Below the pieces are notes generated by a model, which was not told the origin of the DNA, made no database searches, and was given only the letters and a program-made list of their open reading frames with translations. Shown here piece by piece: positions 1 through 8,607 of a DNA stretch of 64,000 nucleotides. The position numbers and the translations under genes were made by a program. Each line of letters begins with the position of its first letter. The first letter of the stretch is position 1. This stretch comes from Pseudomaricurvus sp033283175. GTDB lineage: Bacteria; Pseudomonadota; Gammaproteobacteria; Pseudomonadales; Cellvibrionaceae. The stretch spans positions 558,001 to 622,000 of the forward strand of contig JAWMQM010000001.1 in the NCBI GenBank assembly GCA_033283175.1, written 5' to 3'.

Positions 1-18
1 CACCCTGAGGGCAATACT

Positions 19-849
19 ATGCGTCGCCGACGCTGGTCTCTCTTACTTCTGATACTGCTGCTGGCCGGCTGCAGCAGCACCACCTTTATCTACAACCGCC
101 TCGACTTTTTTATTCCCTGGTATCTGGGTCGTTACGTCGATCTCAATCGCGAGCAGGACCAGCATCTGGAGGAGTTGCTGGAACCGTTCCTGGTGTGGCA
201 CCGGGACGAGGAGCTGCCCGCCTACCTGGAGTGGCTGGAGCGGGCCGAAGCCCGACTGCAGCAACCCGTTACACCAGCGCAGCTGGCAGACATGGGCGGC
301 GAAATCCAGCAGGCCTGGGGCCGTATCGAAAACCGCGGGCTGGAGCTGATGATCACTCTGGGCGAGTCACTGACCGATGCTCAGATGGCGGAGTTTATGG
401 CGGAGCTGCGGCAGCAGCAGGTGGAGTACGCGGAGGACTTCGACCGCGACGACGATGACTATCGGGAACAGGTGCGGGAGAACCTGGAAGATTCCATTGA
501 AAGCTTTCTCGGCCAGCTCGACGACGCCCAGGAGCAGATGCTGGACCGGGCAACTGTCCAGCTGCAGCGCTCCGACCAGGTGTGGCTGGCGGAGCGGGCG
601 CGCTGGCTGGATCTGCTGGATCGGCTGCTGCAGCGCCAGCCGGGCTGGCAGGATGAATTGCGCCACGCTGTGGCCACCCAGGCGGAGTTCTATTCGCCGG
701 AGTACCGGGCGGTCTACCAATACAACTCAGCGGTGCTCTACGAGGTGATCGCGGACGTGCTCAACAGTCGCACCGACAAACAGGAGCGGCACCTGCAGCG
801 CAGGCAGGACAAGCTGCGCAAGGACCTGCAATCGCTGTTAAAGAAATAA
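19..849 (+). CDS. DUF6279-type lipoprotein
   Basis: A 276-residue exported lipoprotein. The N-terminus has an Arg-rich n-region, a Leu-rich core and a lipobox (LAGC, Cys near residue 18), so the mature protein should be acylated and membrane-anchored. The rest is almost entirely helical and charged, rich in Gln, Glu and Arg, with a WxxR/ExxL heptad feel and no catalytic motif. Family DUF6279 lipoproteins have this organisation; their function is unknown. A GAGGG sequence precedes the ATG. A divergently placed exported protein gene ends just downstream, so the two are convergent. The assignment to the family is from recall of its N-terminal pattern (NRLDFFIPWYLGRYVDL) and was not checked by a profile search. 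Confidence 0.8.
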   Translation: MRRRRWSLLLLILLLAGCSSTTFIYNRLDFFIPWYLGRYVDLNREQDQHLEELLEPFLVWHRDEELPAYLEWLERAEARLQQPVTPAQLADMGGEIQQAWGRIENRGLELMITLGESLTDAQMAEFMAELRQQQVEYAEDFDRDDDDYREQVRENLEDSIESFLGQLDDAQEQMLDRATVQLQRSDQVWLAERARWLDLLDRLLQRQPGWQDELRHAVATQAEFYSPEYRAVYQYNSAVLYEVIADVLNSRTDKQERHLQRRQDKLRKDLQSLLKK

Positions 850-867
850 CCCACTTACCGACACTGA

Positions 868-1419
868 TCACATACCAAACAGGCTCTGCAGTACCGCCTC
901 GTTCCGCCGTACGGCTTCCTTGTCCTCTGCCGGGGTATCGGCAATGGACTTCAGTGTGGCCAGGCTCTGCTGCAGTATGGCCTCCATGGCCGCTTTCTGC
1001 TCCGGTGGCAACGCATCGGTGTTGACCATGGCCTCCAGCTGCTGGATCTGCTGCCCCATATCCCCTTCGGTGTGGTTGGCGAGGAACGCCTTGAAGATAC
1101 GATCCCCGATCACCGCCCACTGTTGCGGGTCGCTGTAGCCGTTGCTTTTCACCACAGCGGCCACCTCCTGGTAGTAGTTCTGGGCTTTGGCCTGCAGCAT
1201 CATCTGGCCGAAGATGTCGTTTTGCTGGATGGACTTCTGGCCGGCGGCGAAGTCCTCCTGCACCGAGGTCGTGCTCGCCCAGGCCATCACCGCCTGGTAG
1301 GTCTTGGCCCACTGGCGAATATCGGCGTCGGAGAGGGGCTGGGCCTGCAGTGAGGCGCTGAACAGGATCAGCAGCAGGAGTGGCAGCGGTGCGCGGAGCA
1401 CACGGAGACAGTTCTTCAT
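868..1419 (-). CDS. Exported helical protein of unknown function
   Basis: A 183-residue protein with a clear Sec signal peptide: the MKNCLRVLRAP n-region is followed by a Leu-rich core ending SLQAQP. I chose the ATG directly before this signal rather than an upstream in-frame start, which would put 27 extra residues before it. The mature part is mostly amphipathic helix, with many Gln, Ala and Glu residues and no cysteine or catalytic motif. I do not recognise the family; the length and composition recall small periplasmic proteins of unknown role. It is convergent with the lipoprotein gene to its left. Function cannot be inferred. Confidence 0.7.
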   Translation of the reverse strand: MKNCLRVLRAPLPLLLLILFSASLQAQPLSDADIRQWAKTYQAVMAWASTTSVQEDFAAGQKSIQQNDIFGQMMLQAKAQNYYQEVAAVVKSNGYSDPQQWAVIGDRIFKAFLANHTEGDMGQQIQQLEAMVNTDALPPEQKAAMEAILQQSLATLKSIADTPAEDKEAVRRNEAVLQSLFGM

Positions 1420-1726
1420 GGTATCAATCCTTGATTGGCTGAGAGGGGCACAGCTTTGCACTAACCCCCGGCACTTGGCAATGGGGGCCGGGGGCAACAT
1501 GGCGCCCTAACCCGCCTTCTGCCACAAGGCTTCCGGGGGCAGAGTTCCAAGCTGGTCGCATTCCGGGGAAATCTTCGGCGGAATCTGCCTGTGGCGCTGG
1601 CTTCTACAAGGTAAAACCAAAATAATAGCGCCAACCGCGACCGCCGGCCCGGAGCACCGTCGCATGCTCCTGCCAACCTGTTAACCTGTGTCGCGCACCA
1701 CCAAATCCGTATTGATCGGGGGAACC

Positions 1727-2023
1727 ATGAAGAAATTGATGTTTACCGTACTGCTGCTGACCGGCTGCCAGACCGCTGGCCAGCTGGGCACCATGTCCCA
1801 ATCCGGCATGGCAGGACTCTCCTGCGACCAGATCGGCGCTGCTTTCCGCGCCTACGAGGCTGACCGCTACTCCATGGATGCCTGGGTACAGCTGGTAAAA
1901 CTGGTCAACCCTGAGCTGGACGCCCGCGCCGCTGCGGCCAACACCACCGCCGACCAGCGCTATCAGGAAGCCAAGACCTACGCCAATATCGCCATGGCGG
2001 TACAGGGCTGCCAGCCGCTCTGA
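1727..2023 (+). CDS. Small putative lipoprotein
   Basis: A 98-residue protein with a short signal and lipobox (MKKLMFTVLLLTGCQTAG, Cys near residue 14), indicating lipid anchoring in the envelope. The remainder is about 80 residues with one further Cys pair (one near residue 33, one close to the C-terminus), which could form a disulfide. The start was set at the ATG that yields the lipoprotein signal; an upstream in-frame ATG at 1688 would bury it. GGGGGA precedes the chosen start. No functional family recognised. It stands alone between two oppositely oriented genes. Confidence 0.65.
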   Translation: MKKLMFTVLLLTGCQTAGQLGTMSQSGMAGLSCDQIGAAFRAYEADRYSMDAWVQLVKLVNPELDARAAAANTTADQRYQEAKTYANIAMAVQGCQPL

Positions 2024-2145
2024 TCCCTCGGGCAGCCTCAGCGCCCATCGGTATGACGGGTGAGCGGGCGGGAACCACCCGTCTGCTTACCTGACACCGC
2101 GAACTCCTTGTTTAACCAGACACACCTGACCGCGTTACCGACCAC

Positions 2146-2619
2146 TCAGCGCGGCCCCTCTGCCGCCAGCCGCTGCCGCTCCGCAATCAACCGATCCTGC
2201 TCCGCCTGTACCCGGGCAATCTCGCGCCGGTAACGGTTCTGCGCCGCCTTAATCTCTTCATCCAGTTTGTAATCGGTCACCGACATCACCAGGTAACGAC
2301 CGGCATCGGAGCGTCGACTCTCCAGTTCGGCCAGCTCCTTGTCGCGCTCTTTCGCCAGCACATCCAGCTCATAGCCCTTGTCGCGGATGGCGGCATCCAG
2401 CTCCCGCAGGTGGCGGTCGTGGGTCATGGTGCCGGTGACGCTCTCGTCCACCGGCTGGGTCTCCAGTGCGTTGGGGGTCTCGATGGTGACGGTTTCGGCC
2501 TGGCCGTCGCAGGGGAGCTGGCTGAAGCGCGGGTTGCCATTGCTGTCGATGCACTTGTAGATCTCTTCCCCCACGGCCAGCGGGGCCATCACCAGCAGTA
2601 TCCAGAGCGGGGCTTTCAT
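2146..2619 (-). CDS. DUF4124-domain exported protein
   Basis: A 157-residue secreted protein. After a signal peptide (MKAPLWILLVMAPLAVG) comes a DUF4124-like module, EEIYKCIDSNGNPRFSQLPC, with the typical Tyr-Lys-Cys and distal Cys that are thought to form a disulfide. The C-terminal two thirds are a long charged helix (Asp, Glu and Arg rich), probably a coiled coil. The ATG at 2619 is preceded by AGGGA at good spacing; a start 9 codons further up is possible but lacks this. DUF4124 proteins are common small periplasmic proteins of gammaproteobacteria with no established role. Confidence 0.8.
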   Translation of the reverse strand: MKAPLWILLVMAPLAVGEEIYKCIDSNGNPRFSQLPCDGQAETVTIETPNALETQPVDESVTGTMTHDRHLRELDAAIRDKGYELDVLAKERDKELAELESRRSDAGRYLVMSVTDYKLDEEIKAAQNRYRREIARVQAEQDRLIAERQRLAAEGPR

Positions 2620-2712
2620 AACCGTCCCTGCAAAACAATTCACCATAACAACTCCACGACAGGCCAGGGGTCAGTAACCAGGGGCCCGAAACCCGGGATC
2701 AGTAACCAGGGA

Positions 2713-3312
2713 TCACAGCACCTTGCGGATAGCCCGCTTCAGGCGCCAGGAGGTGGGGGAGGTAAAGTTGGAGTAGTGCTCCACCACATTGCCCTGCCGG
2801 TCCACCAGGTACTTGTGGAAATTCCACTTGGGCGCGCCCTGCGCCTCGCCCAAATGGGCGAATACCGGATAGGCCTCCTCACCTTTGACATGCACCGGTG
2901 TGGTCATCAAAAACGTGACGCCGTAGTTGTAGCGGCACACCTTGGCAGTCTCGGCCTCGTCGGCGGCCTCCTGGTTAAAATCGTTGGAGGGGAAACCGAT
3001 TACCACCAGCCCCTGCTCGCCAAACTCCCTGGACAACTCCTCCAGCCCCTCAAACTGTGGCGTAAAGCCGCAATGGCTGGCGGTGTTGACGATCAGTACC
3101 GCCTTGCCGGCGGTGGCCTCGCAGAGGTTGACCTGTTCATTGCTGTGCAGCGCCTTGATGGAATGATTGAGCCAGGCGGCACAGGCAGGCGACTCTTCAC
3201 TGGCCAGAGCGGGTGTTGCCAGTGACAGCAGCAGCGCGCCGCCTGCCAGCAACAAGGCGCAAGCGCGCAAGATGGTAAATCGTTGATCAGCCTGGTGGGG
3301 AATTCGTGTCAC
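2713..3312 (-). CDS. Exported glutathione peroxidase-family protein
   Basis: A 199-residue thioredoxin-fold peroxidase of the GPx family, expected to reduce peroxides in the periplasm. I chose a GTG start at 3312 because AAGGA lies 7 bases upstream and the start gives a normal signal peptide ending ATPALA. The peroxidatic Cys is in NTASHCGFTPQ, a candidate resolving Cys in KVCRYNYG, and the Trp-Asn pair in KWNFHKYL. The usual FPCNQF motif reads FPSNDF, so the catalytic-site Gln is Asp. Such 2-Cys bacterial enzymes generally use thioredoxin-like donors rather than glutathione. A cytoplasmic paralogue lies at 40165-40710. Confidence 0.88.
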   Translation of the reverse strand: MTRIPHQADQRFTILRACALLLAGGALLLSLATPALASEESPACAAWLNHSIKALHSNEQVNLCEATAGKAVLIVNTASHCGFTPQFEGLEELSREFGEQGLVVIGFPSNDFNQEAADEAETAKVCRYNYGVTFLMTTPVHVKGEEAYPVFAHLGEAQGAPKWNFHKYLVDRQGNVVEHYSNFTSPTSWRLKRAIRKVL

Positions 3313-3538
3313 AGTCAGGTCCTTCAGCAGCGGTCCGCGTAAGCGATCCGGGTGGAAGCGGCATTTGTCGCCCAATGTAGCACAAAGCGACCATTGCAAC
3401 GGCGTCCGCACATGCAGATACTACGTGCGCTGTCGGCACAGGGATCATGCGACCCCTGCGGGCGGGAACGCCGGCGGCGTATATACTGGAGTCAGTTACC
3501 CCGATCAGACTACCCGATCAGACAATAAGGAGCGTTCC

Positions 3539-3925
3539 ATGATCACCTACCTCTACTGGGCACTTGTATTCGCCTCAGCCATCCTGCTGCTGGTGCTGTT
3601 TGGCAAAAAGGATATGTGGAAGCCGGCGCTGATCAGCTGTGCCTCCGTCCTTATCGTCGGCACCATTGCCTACTACTTCCACTTCCAGCAGGTGTTCGTC
3701 AAACACTACGGTGGCGTGATGTCGCTGTCGGTACCTGATGGCCAGCAACACATTACCGCCACATGGAAAGACGACAACCTGTGGGTGGAGAACTACGATC
3801 CGGAAACCAATACCTGCCACTTTAACGAGTACTCCAAGGGCAATGTGCTGCAGGGCAAGGTGACCATCAAGAACTGTTCGCCGGTGGCGGCACAGCCGTT
3901 CAATACCAGCGTACCGGCAAAGTAG
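3539..3925 (+). CDS. Small inner-membrane protein, unknown
   Basis: A 128-residue protein with two N-terminal membrane helices (roughly residues 4-22 and 29-46) and a C-terminal soluble domain of about 80 residues that is probably periplasmic. The soluble part carries two Cys (TNTCHFNEY and TIKNCSP). The start is the ATG preceded by AAGGAG; an upstream in-frame ATG at 3365 would add 58 residues of poor coding character. I do not recognise the family. It is a single gene transcribed toward the TetR/ybh operon. Confidence 0.65.
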   Translation: MITYLYWALVFASAILLLVLFGKKDMWKPALISCASVLIVGTIAYYFHFQQVFVKHYGGVMSLSVPDGQQHITATWKDDNLWVENYDPETNTCHFNEYSKGNVLQGKVTIKNCSPVAAQPFNTSVPAK

Positions 3926-4050
3926 CCCATCCCCGGCGCACACCGTTGCCCCTCCCGGATGGACGTCCCCATCCGGCAAGCGCTCCCGAAGCCTGTTAAC
4001 CGGATCGCGATGCCAGCCAAAGCACCGCCACTTGATCCAGCGCATTTGAC

Positions 4051-4066
4051 TTAATCAAGTGATTAA
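4051..4066. promoter_or_regulatory. Probable TetR-family operator upstream of cecR-like gene
   Basis: TTAATCAAGTGATTAA is a perfect inverted repeat (7-bp arms, 2-bp spacer) ending 15 bases before the regulator's ATG. A TTGACT hexamer overlaps its left edge and could be a -35 element, so binding would block transcription. This is the usual layout for autoregulation by a TetR protein. Direct evidence is only the symmetry and position. Confidence 0.65.
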
Positions 4067-4080
4067 CTAACCTTCTGACT

Positions 4081-4752
4081 ATGCACACCTCCTCTCCTGC
4101 CTCGGAACGCGGTGATGTCAGTCGCAAGGCGTTAATCGAAGCCGCGCTGATTGAGTTCGCCAGCCACAGTTATCACGCCGCCAGCAATCGTGACATTGCC
4201 GATCGGGCCGGTGTTAACCAGGCGTTGATTGCCTACCACTTCGGCGGCAAGGAGGGGCTCTACCTGGCGGTGTTTGAGACCATCAGCGAGCGCATACAGA
4301 GTCGCCTGCAACCCGCCCTGCAAGCCATTGCTGATAATCTGGCGCAAAGTGAAAGTTCAGAGGCTGCACAGGAACGGCGGATCGAGCTGTTGCAGGGGCT
4401 GTTTGAGAGCCTGGTACGGCTGTTTGCCGACCCGGGCCTGAAAACTTCGGCGCAGCTGGTGCTGCAGGAGCAGCAACAGCCCACCCGCGCCTTCGACATT
4501 CTCTACCGCCGTTTTATGTGTGAAGCACTGCAGCGGGTCACCGACCTGGTGCAGCTGCTGCGGCCGGAGAAGAGCCGCGATGAGGTGTCGCTGCTGGTGA
4601 TTACCCTGGTGGGACAGGCGCTGGTGTTTCGCGCCGCGCGCACCACGGTGTTGCGACACCTGCAGTGGGACGACATCAAGCCCGCGCAACTGCAGGCCAT
4701 TCTTCAACAGGTGCGGGCCAATGTGCTCGCCCTACTATCCCCACAGGATTGA
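4081..4752 (+). CDS. cecR: TetR-family regulator, CecR/YbiH type
   Basis: A 223-residue repressor. Residues about 14-60 form the TetR helix-turn-helix (ALIEAALIEFASHSYHAASN, DIADRAGVNQALIAYHFGGK). The long C-terminal helical domain resembles the DUF1956 ligand-binding domain of E. coli CecR (YbiH), which controls ybhGFSR. Here the same genes follow directly, the first only 3 bases after this stop. A perfect palindrome sits just upstream, so autoregulation is likely. No Shine-Dalgarno is visible before the ATG, and the putative promoter is very close, so the mRNA may be leaderless. The inducer is unknown; in E. coli the system affects sensitivity to cefoperazone and chloramphenicol. Confidence 0.85.
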   Translation: MHTSSPASERGDVSRKALIEAALIEFASHSYHAASNRDIADRAGVNQALIAYHFGGKEGLYLAVFETISERIQSRLQPALQAIADNLAQSESSEAAQERRIELLQGLFESLVRLFADPGLKTSAQLVLQEQQQPTRAFDILYRRFMCEALQRVTDLVQLLRPEKSRDEVSLLVITLVGQALVFRAARTTVLRHLQWDDIKPAQLQAILQQVRANVLALLSPQD

Positions 4753-4755
4753 TTC

Positions 4756-5742
4756 ATGAGTCGCAGGCAGTTTGTCATCCCCCTGATCGTCATTGTCGCG
4801 CTGGCGGCCGCTGCCGCCGGCTGGTACCTGCGGCCGGGCAACGGCAACGGCGCGGTGGTGCTCTATGGCAACGTCGATATCCGTGAAGCAGAGCTGGCGT
4901 TCCGGCAACCGGGGCGCATGGATGCCCTCTATGTGGACGAGGGCGATACGGTCACCGCCGGCACCTTGCTGGCGGAGCTGGATGCCACCCCCTACGCCGC
5001 CGCGCTGGCGCTGGCGCAGGCCAACCGCGCCCAGGCAGAGGCCAACGTCTCCAAGCTGACCCGCGGCTTCCGCACCCAGGAGGTCTCCCAGGCGGAAGCG
5101 GCGGTGCGGCAGGCAAAGGCCGCACTGGAGGAGGCAGAGCTGACCCTGAACCGCCAGATCGATCTCGCCAAAACCGGCTCCACCAGCCGCAGTGCCCTAG
5201 ACCAGGCCCGCAGTGGCCGCGACCAGGCCAGGGCCGCGCTGGACAGCGCCCGCCAGAACTTGGCGCTGCTGCGCGAGGGCTACCGCAGCGAGGATATCGC
5301 CGCCGCCCAGGCGGCACTGGCGGCCGCCGACGCGCAATTGACACTGGCGCAATCCAACCTGGATGACACCCGCCTGCTGGCGCCAGCGGATGGACTGATT
5401 TCGGCACGCCTGCGGGAGGCCGGCAGTATGGTCAACGCCAGCACGCCGGTCTTTACCCTGACACTGCAGGACCCGGTCTACATTCGCGCCTATGTGAGCG
5501 AACCGCAGCTGGCGAAGGTGCAGCCCGGCAGCGCCGTGACCATCACCATCGACGGCAGCGACCGGCAGTTCGATGGCAGCGTCGGTTTTATCTCACCGCG
5601 GGCGGAGTTCACCCCCAAATCGGTGGAGACCACCGACCTGCGCACCGACCTGGTCTACCGGGTGCGGATCCTGGTGCCCGGCGCTGCTGATGCCCTGCGT
5701 CAGGGAATGCCGGTCACTGTCCATATCAACGGCGGTTCCTGA
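4756..5742 (+). CDS. ybhG: HlyD-family periplasmic adaptor, YbhG type
   Basis: A 328-residue membrane-fusion protein linking an inner-membrane ABC pump to an outer-membrane channel. There is one N-terminal membrane anchor (IPLIVIVALAAAAAGWYL), a split lipoyl/barrel-sandwich domain (GNVDIREAELAFRQPGRM near residue 36 and LAPADGLISARL near 210), a long Ala/Gln/Arg-rich alpha-helical hairpin coiled coil between them, and a C-terminal beta-barrel. Length and order match YbhG (about 330 residues). It begins 3 bases after the regulator and is 8 bases before the ATPase gene, so it is translated from one polycistronic message. Confidence 0.9.
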   Translation: MSRRQFVIPLIVIVALAAAAAGWYLRPGNGNGAVVLYGNVDIREAELAFRQPGRMDALYVDEGDTVTAGTLLAELDATPYAAALALAQANRAQAEANVSKLTRGFRTQEVSQAEAAVRQAKAALEEAELTLNRQIDLAKTGSTSRSALDQARSGRDQARAALDSARQNLALLREGYRSEDIAAAQAALAAADAQLTLAQSNLDDTRLLAPADGLISARLREAGSMVNASTPVFTLTLQDPVYIRAYVSEPQLAKVQPGSAVTITIDGSDRQFDGSVGFISPRAEFTPKSVETTDLRTDLVYRVRILVPGAADALRQGMPVTVHINGGS

Positions 5743-5750
5743 GAGCGGCT

Positions 5751-7487
5751 ATGGCTGAGTCGCAGCCCGGGGGCATTGAACTGCAGGGGGTGGTAAAACG
5801 CTTCCCCCAGGTGACGGCTCTGGACGGCATCAGTGCCACCATCCGGGCCGGCCAACTCACCGGCCTGGTGGGGCCCGATGGCGCCGGCAAAACCACCCTG
5901 ATGCGCCTGATGGCAGGCTTGCTGCGCCCCGACGCCGGCCATATCTCGGTGACCGGTGCCGATACGGTTCAACAACAGCACCTGATCGCCACCCGCGTCG
6001 GCTATATGCCCCAGCGCTTCGGTCTCTATGAGGATCTCTCGGTACTGGAGAACCTCTCCCTCTACGCCCAGCTGCGGCAACTGCCGGCCGCCGAACAGAA
6101 GCGCACCTGGGAGCGGCTGCTGGAGTTCACCCGGCTGGCCCCCTTCAGCAAGCGGCTGGCGGGCAAGCTCTCCGGCGGTATGAAACAGAAACTGGGACTT
6201 GCCTGTGCCCTGATGGGCCGCCCTGAAGTGCTGCTGCTGGACGAACCCAGCGTGGGTGTGGACCCGGTCAGCCGCCAGGAGCTGTGGCGCATGGTGGGGG
6301 AGCTGACCGACTCCGGCATGGCAGTGGTCTGGTCCACTGCCTACCTGGATGAAGCGGAACAGTGCCAGCATGTGTTGCTGCTCAATCAGGGACAACTCGC
6401 CTTCGACGGCCCGCCGGGTGAACTCACCGGCCGCCTGCAGGGGCGCAGTTTCCGCCTCCCCAATCCCCGCGGCGACCGCCGTCACCTGCTGCAGCGGGCG
6501 CTGGACTTGCCAGCCGTCAGCGACGGCGTGATCCAGGGACACGCTGTGCGCCTGGTGGCCGAAGCCGATGCCGACCTGCAGCCGCTGCAGGCGCTGGCTG
6601 CCAGTGCCGGTTCGCAACTGGAAGCAGTCGCGCCTCGTTTTGAAGACGCCTTTGTGAGCCTGCTGGGCGGCGGTCCCGGAGGCAGCTCAGTGATTGCCGA
6701 GCTGATGGAGCCGGTGAGCCTGGAGAGTGATATTGCCGTTGCCTGCAGCCACCTGACCCGCCGCTTCGGCGACTTTGTCGCCACCGACGATGTCAGTTTC
6801 GAGGTGCGACAGGGGGAGATCTTCGGCCTGCTGGGCCCCAACGGCGCCGGCAAATCCACCACCTTCAAAATGCTCTGTGGCCTGCTCAAGCCCAGCGCCG
6901 GGCAGGCACAGGTGGTGGGGCTGGACCTGGCCCGCGCCGCCAGCGAGGCGAAGAACCGCCTCGGCTATATGGCGCAGAAGTTCTCCCTCTACGGACTCTT
7001 GTCGGTGCGCCAGAACCTGGAGTTTGCCGCCGGTGTTTACGGCCTCAGCGGCGCCTGCAAGCAGCAGCGTATCGACGAAATGGTGGACGCCTTCGAGCTG
7101 CGCCCGCTGCTGGATTCCGCCCCGGACGATCTGTCGCTGGGCTACAAACAGCGGCTGGCGCTGGCCTGTTCGCTGATGCACCGGCCACCGGTGCTGTTTC
7201 TGGATGAGCCCACCTCCGGCGTCGATCCCATTACCCGGCGCGAGTTCTGGACCCACATCAACGGTCTGGTGCGCAAAGGGGTTACGGTGATGGTGACCAC
7301 CCACTTTATGGATGAGGCGGAGTACTGCGACCGCGTGGCGCTGATGTACCGCTCGCGCCTGATCGCCCTGGATACCCCCGACGGCCTCAAGCGTGAAGCG
7401 GCGCAACAGGACGGCGAAGAACTCACCATGGAGGAGGCGTTTATCCGCCTGATTGAGCGTGCCGACATCAGTGAGGTGAGCGCGTGA
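5751..7487 (+). CDS. ybhF: Dual ABC ATPase, YbhF type
   Basis: A 578-residue protein with two fused ABC ATPase domains that powers the YbhSR permease. Domain 1 has Walker A GPDGAGKTT, signature LSGGMKQK and Walker B VLLLDEPSVG; domain 2 has GPNGAGKST, LSLGYKQR and VLFLDEPTSG. The second signature has LSLGY instead of LSGGQ, a variation common in tandem YbhF-type ATPases. Its last bases overlap the first permease gene by 4 (GTGA), suggesting translational coupling. Confidence 0.92.
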   Translation: MAESQPGGIELQGVVKRFPQVTALDGISATIRAGQLTGLVGPDGAGKTTLMRLMAGLLRPDAGHISVTGADTVQQQHLIATRVGYMPQRFGLYEDLSVLENLSLYAQLRQLPAAEQKRTWERLLEFTRLAPFSKRLAGKLSGGMKQKLGLACALMGRPEVLLLDEPSVGVDPVSRQELWRMVGELTDSGMAVVWSTAYLDEAEQCQHVLLLNQGQLAFDGPPGELTGRLQGRSFRLPNPRGDRRHLLQRALDLPAVSDGVIQGHAVRLVAEADADLQPLQALAASAGSQLEAVAPRFEDAFVSLLGGGPGGSSVIAELMEPVSLESDIAVACSHLTRRFGDFVATDDVSFEVRQGEIFGLLGPNGAGKSTTFKMLCGLLKPSAGQAQVVGLDLARAASEAKNRLGYMAQKFSLYGLLSVRQNLEFAAGVYGLSGACKQQRIDEMVDAFELRPLLDSAPDDLSLGYKQRLALACSLMHRPPVLFLDEPTSGVDPITRREFWTHINGLVRKGVTVMVTTHFMDEAEYCDRVALMYRSRLIALDTPDGLKREAAQQDGEELTMEEAFIRLIERADISEVSA

Positions 7488-8605
7488 GCCAGCGCTTCAG
7501 CATGCAACGGCTGCTTGCCATTACCCGCAAGGAGACGCTGCAGGTGTTCCGCGATCCCTCCACCCTGCTGGTGGCCTTTGTGCTGCCACTGGTGCTGTTG
7601 TTGCTGTTTGCCTACGCCGTCTCCCTCGACACCCGCAACGTGCGCATTGGCGTGGTGCTGGAGAGCGACACCGAAGCGGCCCAGTCGCTGGCCGCCGCCT
7701 TTGCCGGCAGCCGCTATTTTGCGGTGACGCCGACCCGCGACCGGCGCGAGGTCGCGCCCCTGCTGACCGCCGGCAAACTGCGGGGCTTCGTGGTGATCCC
7801 GCAGGATTTTGATCGTCGCCTGCAGCAGTTCCCGCCGCAATCGGTGGTGCAGATCATTACCGACGGCACCCAGCCCAACACCGCCACCTTTGTCGCCAAC
7901 TACGCCCGCGGCACGGTGCAACAGTGGCTGCAGGATCGCGGCATTATGCCCACCCAGCCGGTGGCCCTGCAGCAGCGCTTCTGGTTCAACCCGGAGATGG
8001 AAACCCGCCGCGCACTGGTGCCCGGCGCCCTGGCCATCATCATGACCATGATCGGCACCCTGCTCACCGCCCTGGTGGTAGCGCGGGAGTGGGAGCGCGG
8101 CACCATGGAGGGGCTGTTTGCCACACCGGCCACGCCGCTGGAGATTCTCACCGGCAAGCTGGTGCCCTACTTCGTGCTGGGCTTGCTGGCCACCGCGCTG
8201 ACCACCGCCATGGCGGTGTGGGTGTTCGGCATCCCCCTGCGCGGTTCGGTCTTTACCCTGCTGTTTTTGTCGGCGGTGTTTCTGTTGCCGGCTCTGGGCC
8301 AGGGGCTGCTCATCTCCACCCTCGCCCGCAACCAGTTTATCGCCTCCCAGGTGGCGCTGCTGGCGGGCTTCCTTCCCGCCTTCCTGCTGTCGGGTTTTCT
8401 GTTCGAGATCAGCTCCATGCCGCTGCCGTTGCAACTGCTGACACATCTGGTACCGGCGCGTTACTTCAATTCAGCACTGCAGACAGTGTTTCTTGCCGGT
8501 GATGTGTGGCCGCTGTTGTGGCCCGCCATTGGCGCCATGTTCCTGCTGGGTGTCATCCTCATGGCGCTGGTGGCCAGGAACACCCGCAAGAGTCTGGAGC
8601 GCTGA
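7484..8605 (+). CDS. ybhS: ABC-2 permease, YbhS type
   Basis: A 373-residue ABC-2 exporter subunit: one N-terminal membrane helix (LLVAFVLPLVLLLLFAYAVS), a periplasmic domain of about 150 residues, then five C-terminal helices containing the conserved VAREWERGTMEGL element typical of YbhS/YhhJ permeases. It starts with GTG inside the stop of the ATPase gene; an internal ATG at 7502 is an alternative. It pairs with the next gene to form the heteromeric pore. Confidence 0.9.
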   Translation: MSQRFSMQRLLAITRKETLQVFRDPSTLLVAFVLPLVLLLLFAYAVSLDTRNVRIGVVLESDTEAAQSLAAAFAGSRYFAVTPTRDRREVAPLLTAGKLRGFVVIPQDFDRRLQQFPPQSVVQIITDGTQPNTATFVANYARGTVQQWLQDRGIMPTQPVALQQRFWFNPEMETRRALVPGALAIIMTMIGTLLTALVVAREWERGTMEGLFATPATPLEILTGKLVPYFVLGLLATALTTAMAVWVFGIPLRGSVFTLLFLSAVFLLPALGQGLLISTLARNQFIASQVALLAGFLPAFLLSGFLFEISSMPLPLQLLTHLVPARYFNSALQTVFLAGDVWPLLWPAIGAMFLLGVILMALVARNTRKSLER

Positions 8606-8607
8606 CC

